Part shown: piece after piece, positions 19,871 through 29,644 of the stretch
How the letters are laid out: each line of letters starts with the position of its first letter
Numbering within the stretch: position 1 is the first letter of the stretch
Assembly: GCA_002929135.1 (NCBI GenBank)
Contig: PESC01000009.1
Span: 1-52,179, forward strand
Length of the DNA stretch: 52,179 nt
Direction: 5' to 3'
DNA from: Methylomonas sp.
GTDB lineage: Bacteria; Pseudomonadota; Gammaproteobacteria; Methylococcales; Methylomonadaceae
The notes under the pieces: generated by a model
The model's database searches: none
What the model was told of the DNA's origin: nothing
The model's input: only the letters and a program-made list of their open reading frames with translations
Made by a program: the position numbers and the translations under genes

Positions 19871-20362
19871 ATGAGACACATCATCTCGATACTGATCGAA
19901 AACGAGTCGGGCGCGTTGTCGCGTGTCGCCGGTTTGTTCTCGGCGCGCGGTTACAACATCGAATCACTCACCGTGGCTCCCACCGAAGACCCCAGTCTGT
20001 CGCGCATGACGCTGGTTACCCGTGGCAACGACAACATCATCGAGCAGATCACCAAGCAACTCAACAAGTTGATCGACGTCGTCCGACTGATAGACCTGGC
20101 TGATGCGCCGCACATCGAACGTGAGCTGATGCTGGTCAAAATCAAAACCACGATGGAAACTCGCGAGGAAGTCAAACGCATGACCGACATCTTCCGTGGC
20201 CAGATCATCGACGTAACGCCCACCAGCTATGTCGTCGAAATGACAGGGCACTCCAGCAAACTCGACGCTTTCATCAGAGGCCTGGCCGAAGACAGCGTGA
20301 TCGAAGTGGTGCGCTCTGGCACTACCGGCATTTCACGCGGAGAGAAAGGGTTACATCTTTAA
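19871..20362 (+). CDS. ilvH: Acetolactate synthase small (regulatory) subunit
   Basis: The 163-aa regulatory subunit that activates IlvB and carries valine feedback inhibition through its N-terminal ACT domain (HIISILIENESGALSRVAGL...). The length equals E. coli IlvH. The C-terminal domain includes FRGQIIDVTPTSYVVEMTG. The ATG at 19871 is one base after the ilvB stop and has GGGAG upstream inside ilvB, so the pair is co-translated. Downstream, a 180-bp gap with a palindromic element separates it from ilvC. Confidence 0.96.
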   Translation: MRHIISILIENESGALSRVAGLFSARGYNIESLTVAPTEDPSLSRMTLVTRGNDNIIEQITKQLNKLIDVVRLIDLADAPHIERELMLVKIKTTMETREEVKRMTDIFRGQIIDVTPTSYVVEMTGHSSKLDAFIRGLAEDSVIEVVRSGTTGISRGEKGLHL

Positions 20363-20370
20363 CTCCACGG

Positions 20371-20454
20371 TAACTATTCAGCGAAAGCTACTGGATTGTC
20401 CTCATTTCCACACTCTGCGTGGGAATGAGGATGCGACTGGACGCTGAATAATTA
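20371..20454. repeat. Palindromic element between ilvH and ilvC (repeat copy 2)
   Basis: An 84-bp element bounded by inverted ends TAACTATTCAGCG (20371-20383) and CGCTGAATAATTA (20442-20454), matching at 12 of 13 positions. At its centre is a second hairpin, TCCTCATTTCCACAC-TCT-GCGTGGGAATGAGGA (20399-20431), which belongs to the palindromic family found elsewhere in this window. The nested structure looks like a tiny non-autonomous element or a strong RNA fold inside the ilv transcript. Confidence 0.65.
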
Positions 20455-20464
20455 CGGAGGAGTT

Positions 20465-21561
<1,097 letters not shown>

Positions 21562-21578
21562 GTTTGCATATCCAAGCC

Positions 21579-21609
21579 AAAAGCCCATCTTGCTGATGGG
21601 CTTTTTTTT
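21579..21609 (+). terminator. Intrinsic terminator after ilvC
   Basis: AAAGCCCATC-TTGCT-GATGGGCTTT is a clean GC-rich hairpin followed by a run of T. It ends the ilvBHC transcript and, being partly symmetrical (A-run on the other side), may also stop tyrS. Confidence 0.9.
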
Positions 21610-21660
21610 GCCTACAGGATTTTGCGCTGACCGCCAGACCGCCAAACTGCACGACAGCTA

Positions 21661-22860
21661 TCAAGCCGCCAAAATCTCGATCTCGGCGAATTTGCGCTTG
21701 CCTACCTGATAAACATGGCGGCTGCCTGCCGCGATTACCCGCTTGACGTCATCGACGCGCTCACCGTCGATTTTGACTGCGCCCTGCTTGATCATGCGTA
21801 TCGCTTCCGAAGTGCTGGCGGTCAATCCTGCATCCTTGAGCAGGTTGGTAATGGCAATACCCTCAGAAGCGGTATCAAGACGGATATGCGGCATTTCGTC
21901 CGGCAGCGCACCTTTCTGAAATCGTGCAACGAAATTTTCAACGGCCTGTTTTGCCGCGCCTTCCCCATGAAAGCGGGTCACGATCTCCAGCCCCAGCGCC
22001 ATTTTGTAATCCCTTGGATTGGCGCCTTCGGTACAGGCTTTTTTGTCGGCCTCGATGTCGGACATCGGCTTGAAGCTCAACAAGATGTAGTAGCGCCACA
22101 TCAATTCGTCGGAAATCGACATGATTTTGCCGAACATGTCATCTGGGGCATCGGCGATACCAATATAGTTATTCAACGACTTCGACATTTTCTGTACGCC
22201 GTCCAGGCCTTCGAGTATCGGCATGGTCAGAACCACCTGGGGTTTTTGGCCGTAGATTTCCTGTAAATGCCGCCCCATCAGTAGATTGAATTTCTGATCG
22301 GTGCCGCCCAATTCAACGTCGGCCTTCATGGCCACCGAGTCATAGCCTTGCACCAAGGGATACAGGAATTCGTGAATCGCAATCGGCTGACCGTTTTTGT
22401 AGCGTTTGTGAAAATCGTCGCGCTCCAACATTCTGGCCACCGTATGCTTGGCAGCCAACTGAATCATGTCGGCACTCGACATTGCGCCCATCCAGGTCGA
22501 GTTGAAACAAATCTCGGTTTTCTCTGGGTTTAATATCTTGAAAACCTGTTCCTGGTAGGTTTTGGCATTTTCCAACACTTCTTCCCGCGACAACGGCTTC
22601 CGCGTAACATTTTTACCCGTTGGGTCACCTATCATCGCCGTGAAATCGCCAATCAAAAAATGCACGCGGTGACCCGCATCCTGAAATTGCCTGAGTTTGT
22701 TGATTAGCACTGTATGACCGAGATGCAAATCGGGCGCGGTTGGATCGAAACCCGCCTTGATGACCAAGGGTCTGTTTTCTTCCAGTTTTTTGACGAGTTC
22801 CGCTTCAACCAACAACTCATCCGCGCCATACGCAAGCTGCGCAATGGTTTGCTTTAACAA
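21661..22860 (-). CDS. tyrS: Tyrosyl-tRNA synthetase
   Basis: Charges tRNA-Tyr. Class I motifs: HLGHT near residue 45 and KMSKS ([13 protein letters not shown]). A C-terminal S4-like RNA-binding domain follows ([20 protein letters not shown]). The start is set at a TTG (22860) preceded by AGGAG 6 bases upstream, giving 399 aa and the usual family beginning [18 protein letters not shown]. The open frame continues to 22995 but that extension has no family similarity. It converges with ilvC, sharing the terminator region. Confidence 0.95.
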   Translation of the reverse strand: MLKQTIAQLAYGADELLVEAELVKKLEENRPLVIKAGFDPTAPDLHLGHTVLINKLRQFQDAGHRVHFLIGDFTAMIGDPTGKNVTRKPLSREEVLENAKTYQEQVFKILNPEKTEICFNSTWMGAMSSADMIQLAAKHTVARMLERDDFHKRYKNGQPIAIHEFLYPLVQGYDSVAMKADVELGGTDQKFNLLMGRHLQEIYGQKPQVVLTMPILEGLDGVQKMSKSLNNYIGIADAPDDMFGKIMSISDELMWRYYILLSFKPMSDIEADKKACTEGANPRDYKMALGLEIVTRFHGEGAAKQAVENFVARFQKGALPDEMPHIRLDTASEGIAITNLLKDAGLTASTSEAIRMIKQGAVKIDGERVDDVKRVIAAGSRHVYQVGKRKFAEIEILAA

Positions 22861-23115
22861 TTTAATCTCCTGATTGATTAGCCAAACCGCAATTATATGG
22901 GATAGCCCCTGATGACGTATTTTCTCGTTTTCAGGCTTTAGCATCACTGCTGTTAGGTTAAACTCGACACCCGTTCCAAGGCTGTCGAACGACATGGATG
23001 CAATATACTCGCCCGTTCAACAAGCCAAACCAACCATACGTCTGTTGCGCAGTCCTGCTTGCGGGCAATGTGCTTTCAGATAAAAATCATTGGCAACATC
23101 ATTTCAGGAGGCTGT

Positions 23116-23910
23116 ATGTCCCTACTCAAAGAAGGCATGTCGGGTACAGAGGTGAAACGCTTGCAAGAAGCATTAAAGCGTGAAGGCTTCGACCCCGGAA
23201 TAATCGATGGTGATTTTGGTGCAGGTACTGAAGCGGCTGTGATTGCATTTCAGAAAAGCGCCGGCTTGTCTCCCGATGGCATTGTCGGTCGACAAACCCA
23301 GGCTGCGCTGGGCTTGATATCGACGGATTTGCATGATGGCTTTCAACTTGCCGATGTCACCACAGCCATCGTGTCCAAAATGTTTCCGCTCACCCCCATT
23401 GGCAACATAAAAGCCAATTTACCCTTGGTTTTAGCTGCAATGCAGACTGCCGGACTGGCCGACAAACCCATGATATTGATGGCGTTGGCCACCATTCGTG
23501 CTGAAACGGCGGGGTTTGAACCCATTTCAGAAGGTAAATCGCGATTTAATACCTCACCCAATGGCCATCCTTTTGATTTGTACGACAACCGTAAAGACTT
23601 GGGTAATCAAGGCAAACCGGATGGCAACAGTTTCAAGGGGCGTGGATTCGTGCAACTGACCGGACGAGCCAATTATGAGAAATTTGGTGCCCAAATCGGC
23701 CAGGATTTGGTAGAAAATCCGGCTTTGGCCAATAATCCTCAAATAGCAGCCGAGTTGTTGGCGCTATTCTTGAAAAGCAACGAAAGCAGAATCAGAAGAC
23801 GCTTGTCCGAGCACGATCTCGCCGGTGCCAGAAAAGTAGTCAATGGCGGTCATCATGGCTTAAAGGAATTCAAATCCGCATTCAATACCGGCAATGGCCT
23901 TCTGGATTAG
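23116..23910 (+). CDS. Peptidoglycan-binding / GH19-like muralytic protein
   Basis: A 264-aa protein. Residues 1-65 form a PG_binding_1 domain (LLKEGMSGTEVKRLQEALK ... SPDGIVGRQTQAALG). The rest resembles GH19 chitinase/lysozyme domains: an early glutamate in IRAETAGFEPISEG (candidate acid) and the signature GRGFVQLTGRANYEKFG. It probably cuts cell-wall glycan. There is no signal peptide, so it would need lysis, a holin or a dedicated exporter; no phage or secretion genes are adjacent. The ATG at 23116 is chosen because AGGAGG lies just upstream, although the 4-base spacing is short. The start of the longer frame (23059) has no such site. Confidence 0.75.
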   Translation: MSLLKEGMSGTEVKRLQEALKREGFDPGIIDGDFGAGTEAAVIAFQKSAGLSPDGIVGRQTQAALGLISTDLHDGFQLADVTTAIVSKMFPLTPIGNIKANLPLVLAAMQTAGLADKPMILMALATIRAETAGFEPISEGKSRFNTSPNGHPFDLYDNRKDLGNQGKPDGNSFKGRGFVQLTGRANYEKFGAQIGQDLVENPALANNPQIAAELLALFLKSNESRIRRRLSEHDLAGARKVVNGGHHGLKEFKSAFNTGNGLLD

Positions 23911-24065
23911 GAATTTGGCCACCAATAGCATCATTAGAATTCGGCGGTTCTCATAAATAAATCGCGCTAAAACATTATGCTCAACAAATCTCCCAGCCAG
24001 TTTAGCGTGGGCTTGCGGCGGCCATTGGTAAAGCAGCAGAGCCCACATCGAACCATCAAACACCC

Positions 24066-26594
24066 GTGAAAGCAGACAGCACCCCCACTATCATCGGCAT
24101 TGGCGCCTCGGCTGGCGGACTGGAAGCGCTGGAGCAATTTTTTAGCCATGTGCCGCCAGGCTGCGGCGCGGCGTTCGTGGTGATTCAGCATCTGGATCCC
24201 ACCCATCAAGGCCTGCTGCCGGAACTGTTGCAGCGGGTGACGGCAATGAAGGTCGCCCAGGCCGACGATGGCATGAAAATCAAGGCGGATTGCGTTTATG
24301 TGATTCCGCCGAATAAAGACCTCTCCATCCTGCACGGCAAACTGCATCTGCTCGATCCGGTCACGCCGCGCGGATTACGCCTGCCGATCGATTTTTTCTT
24401 CCGGGCGCTGGCGGACGACCAGCATGAACGGGCTGTCGGCGTCATTCTGTCGGGAATGGGTTCCGACGGCACCCTTGGCTTGCGCGCCATCAAGGAAAAT
24501 GCCGGACTGGTTCTGGTGCAAGCGCCGGATTCCGCCAAATTCGACGGCATGCCGCGCAGCGCCATCGATGCCGGACTGGCCGATATCGTCGCGCCGCCGC
24601 AAATACTCTGGGAACGGATATTGGCCTGTCTTCAGCAGAGTCGGCGCGGCGGGCATGGCCCTGCGGAACCGGTGCTGGAACTCAAATCGCAAAGCGCTCT
24701 GGAGCAAATCGTGATCCTGCTGCGCTCACGAACCGGCAACGATTTCTCGCTCTACAAAAAGAACACCCTCTATCGCCGCATCGAACGCCGCATGGGTTTG
24801 CACCAGATCGATACCATCGCCCAGTATGTGCGCTATCTGCGCGAGAACCCCCAGGAACTGGATCTGCTGTTCAAGGAACTGCTGATCGGCGTCACCAATT
24901 TTTTCCGTGATCCGGCGGTGTGGGAACAGCTCAAGAGCCTCGCCATCCCGGCCTTGCTGAGCGAATATCCCAGCGGCAAGGACATGCGGGCCTGGGTGCC
25001 GGCCTGCTCGACCGGCGAAGAAGCCTATTCGCTGGCGATGGTGTTCAAGGAAGCGCTGGCGCAAAACCCGCTGCAGCACGGTTTTAAATTACAGATCTTC
25101 GCCACCGATCTCGATGCGGATGCCATCGAACAGGCACGGCAAGGCTTCTATCCGGCCAATATCGCCGCCGATGTCTCGCCCGAGCGGCTCAGTCGCTTTT
25201 TTGTCGCCGAGGACAATGGTTACCGGATCAACAAGGAAATTCGGGAAATGGTGATCTTCGCCCAGCAGAACATCATCATGGACCCGCCCTTCACCAAACT
25301 CGATCTGCTCAGCTGCCGTAATCTGCTGATTTATTTCGGCCCGGAATTGCAGAAAAAACTGATCCCGCTGTTTCATTATGCGCTGACTACCCACGGCCTC
25401 CTGCTGCTCGGCAATGCCGAGACTGTCAGTAGTTTTACCGGCTTGTTTGCCGCCATCGACAGCCATTCGCGCCTATACCGGCGCATCGAGCAAACCCTGC
25501 CCTCGGCAGACATCCAATTTCCGACCAAATATTTTCCCGTGGCCGCCATGACCCAGACAGATACCGCGCCGAGCAAAGCCGTTTTCAACTTGCAAAGCCA
25601 GGTAGATCAACTCTTGCTGCAAAACTATGCGCCGACGGCCGTGGTGGTAAATGTCGAGGGCGATATTCTCTACATCAATGGCCGCACCGGTAAATATCTG
25701 GAACCGGCGGCGGGTAAAGCCAACTGGAATATTCACGCCATGGCCCGCGACGGCCTACGCCATGAACTCGCCGGCGCCATCAAAAAAGCCCAACAGCAAG
25801 CCGAAGCGGTTGAAGTGCCGAGCTTGACGGTAGGCACCAACGGCGGCAGCCAGACCATCAACCTCACCGTGCAGGCCATCGTCAAACCCGACATGTTGAA
25901 AGGCATGCTGATCGTCATTTTTACCGACGTGGCGACGCCCAAAACCAGAAGACGCGCCCGTAATGCACCGAGCGCCGAATTGCAGGCCCTGCAGGACGAA
26001 TTGCAACAAGCCCGCGAACAGTTGCAAATCGCCCGGGAAGAAATGCAAACTTCGCAGGAAGAACTCAAATCCTCGAATGAGGAATTGCAGTCGACCAACG
26101 AAGAGCTGCAATCCACCAACGAAGAGCTGACCACCTCCAAGGAAGAAATGCAGTCCTTGAACGAGGAATTGCAGACCATTAATGCCGAGCTGCAATCAAA
26201 AGTCACCGATCTGTCGTGGGTCAATAACGACATGAAGAACCTGCTCGACAGCATGGAAATCGCCACGGTGTTTCTGGACAATGCGCTGTATGTTCGCCGC
26301 TTCACCAGCCATGCCACCCATCTGTTCAAACTGATTGTCGGCGACGTGGGCAGGCCGCTGTCCGACATCGTCACCGAGCTGGACTATCCGCAATTGCAGC
26401 AGGACGCGCAGAACGTATTGCGGACATTGGTATTTTCGGAAAAACAGATCAAGACCCATGACGGCCGTTGGTTCAAGGTACGGATCATGCCCTATCGCAC
26501 CCAGGATAACGTGATCGATGGCGTGGTCATCACCTTGATCGACATCACCGAAACCAAGAATCTGGAAGCGCAATTGCGGAGCAATCAGCGATGA
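24066..26594 (+). CDS. CheB-CheR fusion with PAS domains
   Basis: An 842-aa signalling fusion. Residues 1-190 are a CheB methylesterase domain with its Ser15 (GIGASAGG), His42 (VIQHLDP) and Asp (GMGSDGT) catalytic residues. Residues about 210-480 are a CheR methyltransferase (SLYKKNTLYRRIERRM, VPACSTGEEAYSLAM, NLLIYF). A PAS-like segment follows, then a long coiled coil of EEL repeats (about 655-715) and a C-terminal PAS domain. It lacks a receiver and a kinase domain; such proteins couple chemoreceptor-like modification to other outputs. The start is GTG (24066), with no clear ribosome-binding site. Its stop overlaps the next start (ATGA), tying it to the c-di-GMP gene downstream. Confidence 0.9.
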   Translation: MKADSTPTIIGIGASAGGLEALEQFFSHVPPGCGAAFVVIQHLDPTHQGLLPELLQRVTAMKVAQADDGMKIKADCVYVIPPNKDLSILHGKLHLLDPVTPRGLRLPIDFFFRALADDQHERAVGVILSGMGSDGTLGLRAIKENAGLVLVQAPDSAKFDGMPRSAIDAGLADIVAPPQILWERILACLQQSRRGGHGPAEPVLELKSQSALEQIVILLRSRTGNDFSLYKKNTLYRRIERRMGLHQIDTIAQYVRYLRENPQELDLLFKELLIGVTNFFRDPAVWEQLKSLAIPALLSEYPSGKDMRAWVPACSTGEEAYSLAMVFKEALAQNPLQHGFKLQIFATDLDADAIEQARQGFYPANIAADVSPERLSRFFVAEDNGYRINKEIREMVIFAQQNIIMDPPFTKLDLLSCRNLLIYFGPELQKKLIPLFHYALTTHGLLLLGNAETVSSFTGLFAAIDSHSRLYRRIEQTLPSADIQFPTKYFPVAAMTQTDTAPSKAVFNLQSQVDQLLLQNYAPTAVVVNVEGDILYINGRTGKYLEPAAGKANWNIHAMARDGLRHELAGAIKKAQQQAEAVEVPSLTVGTNGGSQTINLTVQAIVKPDMLKGMLIVIFTDVATPKTRRRARNAPSAELQALQDELQQAREQLQIAREEMQTSQEELKSSNEELQSTNEELQSTNEELTTSKEEMQSLNEELQTINAELQSKVTDLSWVNNDMKNLLDSMEIATVFLDNALYVRRFTSHATHLFKLIVGDVGRPLSDIVTELDYPQLQQDAQNVLRTLVFSEKQIKTHDGRWFKVRIMPYRTQDNVIDGVVITLIDITETKNLEAQLRSNQR

Positions 26595-26722
26595 GCAAGC
26601 AGACCGACGCCGAAAAGGACATGAAAGCACTGCGGGACAGCGCGGAACGGCGACTCACGGCCCGACCAGAAACAGCGCCGGATGGGCTATCGGATAACAA
26701 CCGCCTGGTGCATGAGCTGTAA
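26591..26722 (+). CDS. N-terminal piece of the PAS-GGDEF-EAL gene, ended by in-frame TAA
   Basis: ATG at 26591 overlaps the CheB-CheR stop (ATGA). It opens 43 codons ending RLVHEL, then TAA at 26720-26722. The very next codons, in the same frame, continue VHQIELEMQIEALREA. In many PAS proteins the linked sequence is HELQVHQIELEMQ, so the TAA stands where a glutamine codon (CAA) is expected. This is a one-base nonsense change, or a site of readthrough or restart. Confidence 0.7.
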   Translation: MSKQTDAEKDMKALRDSAERRLTARPETAPDGLSDNNRLVHEL

Positions 26723-28819
26723 GTGCATCAGATCGAACTGGAGATGCAGATCGAGGCGCTGCGGGAAGCGCGTGCCCAGGCTGAAATGGCCCAGCAGCGC
26801 TATGCCGAATTATTCGATTTTGCCCCGCTGGCCTATTTTGCCCTGGGGCCTGATGGCGTGATTCATCAAACTAATTTCTGTAGCGAACGCCTGCTCGGTA
26901 TCAATCGCACCCGAATCACCGGGCAAGCCTTCAGCCAGTGGCTTTGCCCTGAGGATCGGCCTGCTTTTCAAGGCTTTCTGGAAAAAGTCTTTGTCAGCGA
27001 CGAGACACACACCTGCGAGATGGTGCTGCGGATAGGTGCCATGTCATGCCATGTCGCCATTGAAGCGGTTGCCGACAAAACCCGGCAATCCTGTCTGGCG
27101 GCAGTGACGGACATCAGTGAACGCAAACAGACCGAAGCCGAATTACGCCTGGCGGCGACCGTGTATTTGGCGCTGGGCGAGGCAGTGATGGTGACTGATA
27201 CCACAAACCGGATCGTCGCCATAAACCCGGCATTCACTAGTTTGACGGGCTACAGCGCGGCGGAAGCCATAGGCCAATCGCCTTCGCTGCTTAAATCCGG
27301 GCGCCACGACAAGGCGTTTTACCGGGATATGTGGCAGGCGCTCGAGCGCTGCGGACACTGGGAAGGCGAGATATGGGACCGCCGCAAAAATGGCGACGTG
27401 TACCTGAAATGGTTGAGTATCAACACGGTATACGGCGATGACGGCAAGGTTCTTCGCCGGGTGGCGATGTTTGCCGATATTACCGAACAAAGGCAGGTGG
27501 AAGCCATCATTCGCAAACAAGCCAATATTGATCCCTTGACCGATCTGCCCAATCGGCGCCTGTTTCTCGACCGACTGCAACAGGGCATCAACAAATCCCA
27601 GCGTTCCAAGCAGAAGCTGGCGCTGATGTTTCTTGATCTCGATCATTTCAAGGATATCAACGATACGCTCGGCCACGATGTCGGCGACGACTTGCTTAAA
27701 GTGGTATCCAAACGCTTGCAGGACTGCATTCGGGTGACCGATACCCTGGCGCGCCCGGGCGGCGATGAATTTACCATCGTCATGGATGAGCTGGATGAAC
27801 TGAGCTGTGTCGAGCGGGTGGCTGTAGCCATTCTGCACTGCATGAAGCACCCCTTCCAATTGGGCGCTGAACAGTGTTTTGTGTCGATCAGCATCGGCAT
27901 TGCCTTGTACCCGGACGATGCCGGCGACATGGAAAACCTGCTGAAAAAGGCCGACCAGGCCATGTATGCCGCCAAACAGCAGGGTCGCAACGGTTTTTGC
28001 TACTTCACGCCCGCCATGCAGTCCACCGCAGAGACGCGCCTGCGTTTGACCAATGACTTGCGGCATGCGCTGGACAATCGACAATTCCGGGTGGCGTACC
28101 AACCCATCGTGGAACTGGCAACCGGCCATATCCTGAAAGCCGAGGCATTGCTGCGCTGGCAACATCCCGACCTAGGCTTGGTGAGCCCTGCTGATTTCAT
28201 TCCCATTGCCGAAGATACCGGCATGATCATCGAGATTGGCGAATGGGTGTTTCGGCAAGCCATTCAGCAAGTGCGGCAGTGGCGCGAACGGCATCACCCG
28301 CATTTTCAAATCAGCGTCAACAAATCCCCGGTACAGTTTCGCAGCAGCGACAGTACGCATGGCCGCTGGTTCGAGCAACTGCACCTGCGGGGCCTGCCGG
28401 GAGACGCCATCGTGGTGGAAATTACCGAAGGACTGTTGCTGGATGCCTCGCCGGTCGTAGCGGAGAAATTACTCGCCTTTCGAGACGCCGGCATGCAAAT
28501 ATCGCTCGACGATTTTGGCACCGGCTATTCGTCGTTGTCTTATTTGAAAAAATTCGACATCGATTATTTGAAGATCGATCAAAGCTTTGTCCGCAACCTG
28601 AGTGCCGATTCCACCGACATGGTGCTATGCGAGGCCATGATCCTGATGGCGCATAAATTGGGCATGAAGGTGATTGCCGAAGGCATTGAAACTGAGGAAC
28701 AGCGCGATCTGCTATTGCAGGCCGGTTGTGATTATGGGCAAGGCTACCTGTTCTCCAGGCCCGTGCCGGTGGAAGCGTTTGAACAGTTATTCTCAAGGCC
28801 GGTTGGTGAAGGGATATAA
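26723..28819 (+). CDS. PAS-PAS-GGDEF-EAL cyclic-di-GMP enzyme
   Basis: A 698-aa cytoplasmic protein if translation begins at the GTG directly after the TAA. Two PAS domains (about 28-130 and 145-265) are followed by a diguanylate cyclase with intact GGDEF (RPGGDEFTIV) and an EAL phosphodiesterase (KAEALLRWQHP; DDFGTGYSSLSYLK). Both active-site signatures are intact, so either making or breaking c-di-GMP is possible. No receiver or membrane segment is seen. The adjacent CheB-CheR gene is probably its partner. The stop at codon 44 of the natural frame means the original N-terminus is lost unless read through. Confidence 0.88.
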   Translation: MHQIELEMQIEALREARAQAEMAQQRYAELFDFAPLAYFALGPDGVIHQTNFCSERLLGINRTRITGQAFSQWLCPEDRPAFQGFLEKVFVSDETHTCEMVLRIGAMSCHVAIEAVADKTRQSCLAAVTDISERKQTEAELRLAATVYLALGEAVMVTDTTNRIVAINPAFTSLTGYSAAEAIGQSPSLLKSGRHDKAFYRDMWQALERCGHWEGEIWDRRKNGDVYLKWLSINTVYGDDGKVLRRVAMFADITEQRQVEAIIRKQANIDPLTDLPNRRLFLDRLQQGINKSQRSKQKLALMFLDLDHFKDINDTLGHDVGDDLLKVVSKRLQDCIRVTDTLARPGGDEFTIVMDELDELSCVERVAVAILHCMKHPFQLGAEQCFVSISIGIALYPDDAGDMENLLKKADQAMYAAKQQGRNGFCYFTPAMQSTAETRLRLTNDLRHALDNRQFRVAYQPIVELATGHILKAEALLRWQHPDLGLVSPADFIPIAEDTGMIIEIGEWVFRQAIQQVRQWRERHHPHFQISVNKSPVQFRSSDSTHGRWFEQLHLRGLPGDAIVVEITEGLLLDASPVVAEKLLAFRDAGMQISLDDFGTGYSSLSYLKKFDIDYLKIDQSFVRNLSADSTDMVLCEAMILMAHKLGMKVIAEGIETEEQRDLLLQAGCDYGQGYLFSRPVPVEAFEQLFSRPVGEGI

Positions 28820-28823
28820 AACC

Positions 28824-28842
28824 ATGCCTTCGGCATCTTTTT
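28824..28842 (+). terminator. Possible terminator after the GGDEF-EAL gene
   Basis: ATGCC-TTC-GGCAT is a short hairpin directly followed by CTTTTT, four bases after the stop codon. The stem is only 5 bp, so strength is uncertain. Confidence 0.45.
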
Positions 28843-28915
28843 CGCTTCGCGGTTTTATTTTCGTGCAGGTCGCGCTAGACAACCCATGTCCACGCTACCC
28901 GTGCTGGGAGCGTAA

Positions 28916-29440
28916 ATGATTACCAAGCAAGCAATGGGCGGGATGAAATGGTATCAAGCGGTTTTTTTCTCGCTGCTTTGGAGTTTTGGCCAATCGGTTT
29001 GGGCAATCGACACGCATTGCACAAACGATGAAACCATTATCTTTAATTGCAGTGTCGGCAAAAAAATAGTTTCGGTTTGTAGCGCAAAACAGGTTGCAGC
29101 GGATGCGGCTTACATCCAATACCGATTTGGTCGCAAGGGGCTACCGGAAAAGCACATCCCCGCAAACAAAGACCGACAAAATGCCGTCATTCACGCAAAC
29201 ACGCTGACTTTCGCCGGTGGCGGCGGGGCTTATATGCGTTTTGGCAGTGGGCAATATGCTTATGTCGTATATACCGCGATAGGCCGGGGATGGGGGGAAA
29301 AGGCCGGTGTGGTGGTAGAAAAAGGCTTTCATACGCAGGCTGTATTGCATTGTAAACATCCAGTCATATCGGAATTAGGGCCAGACTTCTTCAAGCAAGC
29401 CCAATTGCCTGAAGATCAACAGGGCTTTGAATTACCTTGA
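28916..29440 (+). CDS. Hypothetical exported protein
   Basis: A 174-aa protein I do not recognise. A signal peptide is visible (MKWYQAVFFSLLWSFGQSVWA, from the second methionine at residue 10). The mature part has four to five cysteines early (HCTNDE, FNCSVG, VCSAK) and a later HCKHP, suggesting disulfides, plus a glycine-rich middle (FAGGGGAYMRFG). GGGAG lies about 7 bases before the first ATG. It stands alone, 96 bp after the GGDEF-EAL gene. Confidence 0.7.
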   Translation: MITKQAMGGMKWYQAVFFSLLWSFGQSVWAIDTHCTNDETIIFNCSVGKKIVSVCSAKQVAADAAYIQYRFGRKGLPEKHIPANKDRQNAVIHANTLTFAGGGGAYMRFGSGQYAYVVYTAIGRGWGEKAGVVVEKGFHTQAVLHCKHPVISELGPDFFKQAQLPEDQQGFELP

Positions 29441-29503
29441 GATTGGGGCACAAACAATGTTTAGTCCCACGCTTATAGCAAGCATTGATGATGAATGGTT
29501 ACG

Positions 29504-29538
29504 CCGTTCGTGCTGTAGCTCTGTCGAAGCAAGAACGG
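29504..29538. repeat. REP-like inverted repeat
   Basis: CCGTTC-G-TGCT ... AGCA-A-GAACGG forms an interrupted stem. It resembles the dispersed gttcg...gagcctgtcgaa type repeats seen in many proteobacteria. A related unpaired stretch (GTTCGTCCCGAGCCTGCCGAA) occurs near 31762. The 29441-29644 gap holds nothing else I can support. Confidence 0.5.
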
Positions 29539-29644
29539 CTTATACCAAAACCCAAAATCCCAAGCCTTATCGATTGAGATTTTTTTTGCCCGGAACGCCA
29601 GTGTCGGCGCGGGTTAGAGCCTTGTTGCGATGGATGTCACTGCA

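Noticed and set aside
22861-22995. Longer N-terminus for tyrS
   Set aside because: The extension has no family similarity, while TTG 22860 has AGGAG at ideal spacing and gives the standard length.
23116-23910. Prophage around the GH19-like gene
   Set aside because: No integrase, structural, holin or packaging gene is nearby, and flanking genes are chromosomal.
26040-26200. Short direct DNA repeats that might suggest a CRISPR-like array
   Set aside because: They encode the EELQSTNEEL coiled-coil repeats of the CheB-CheR protein; no spacers are present.
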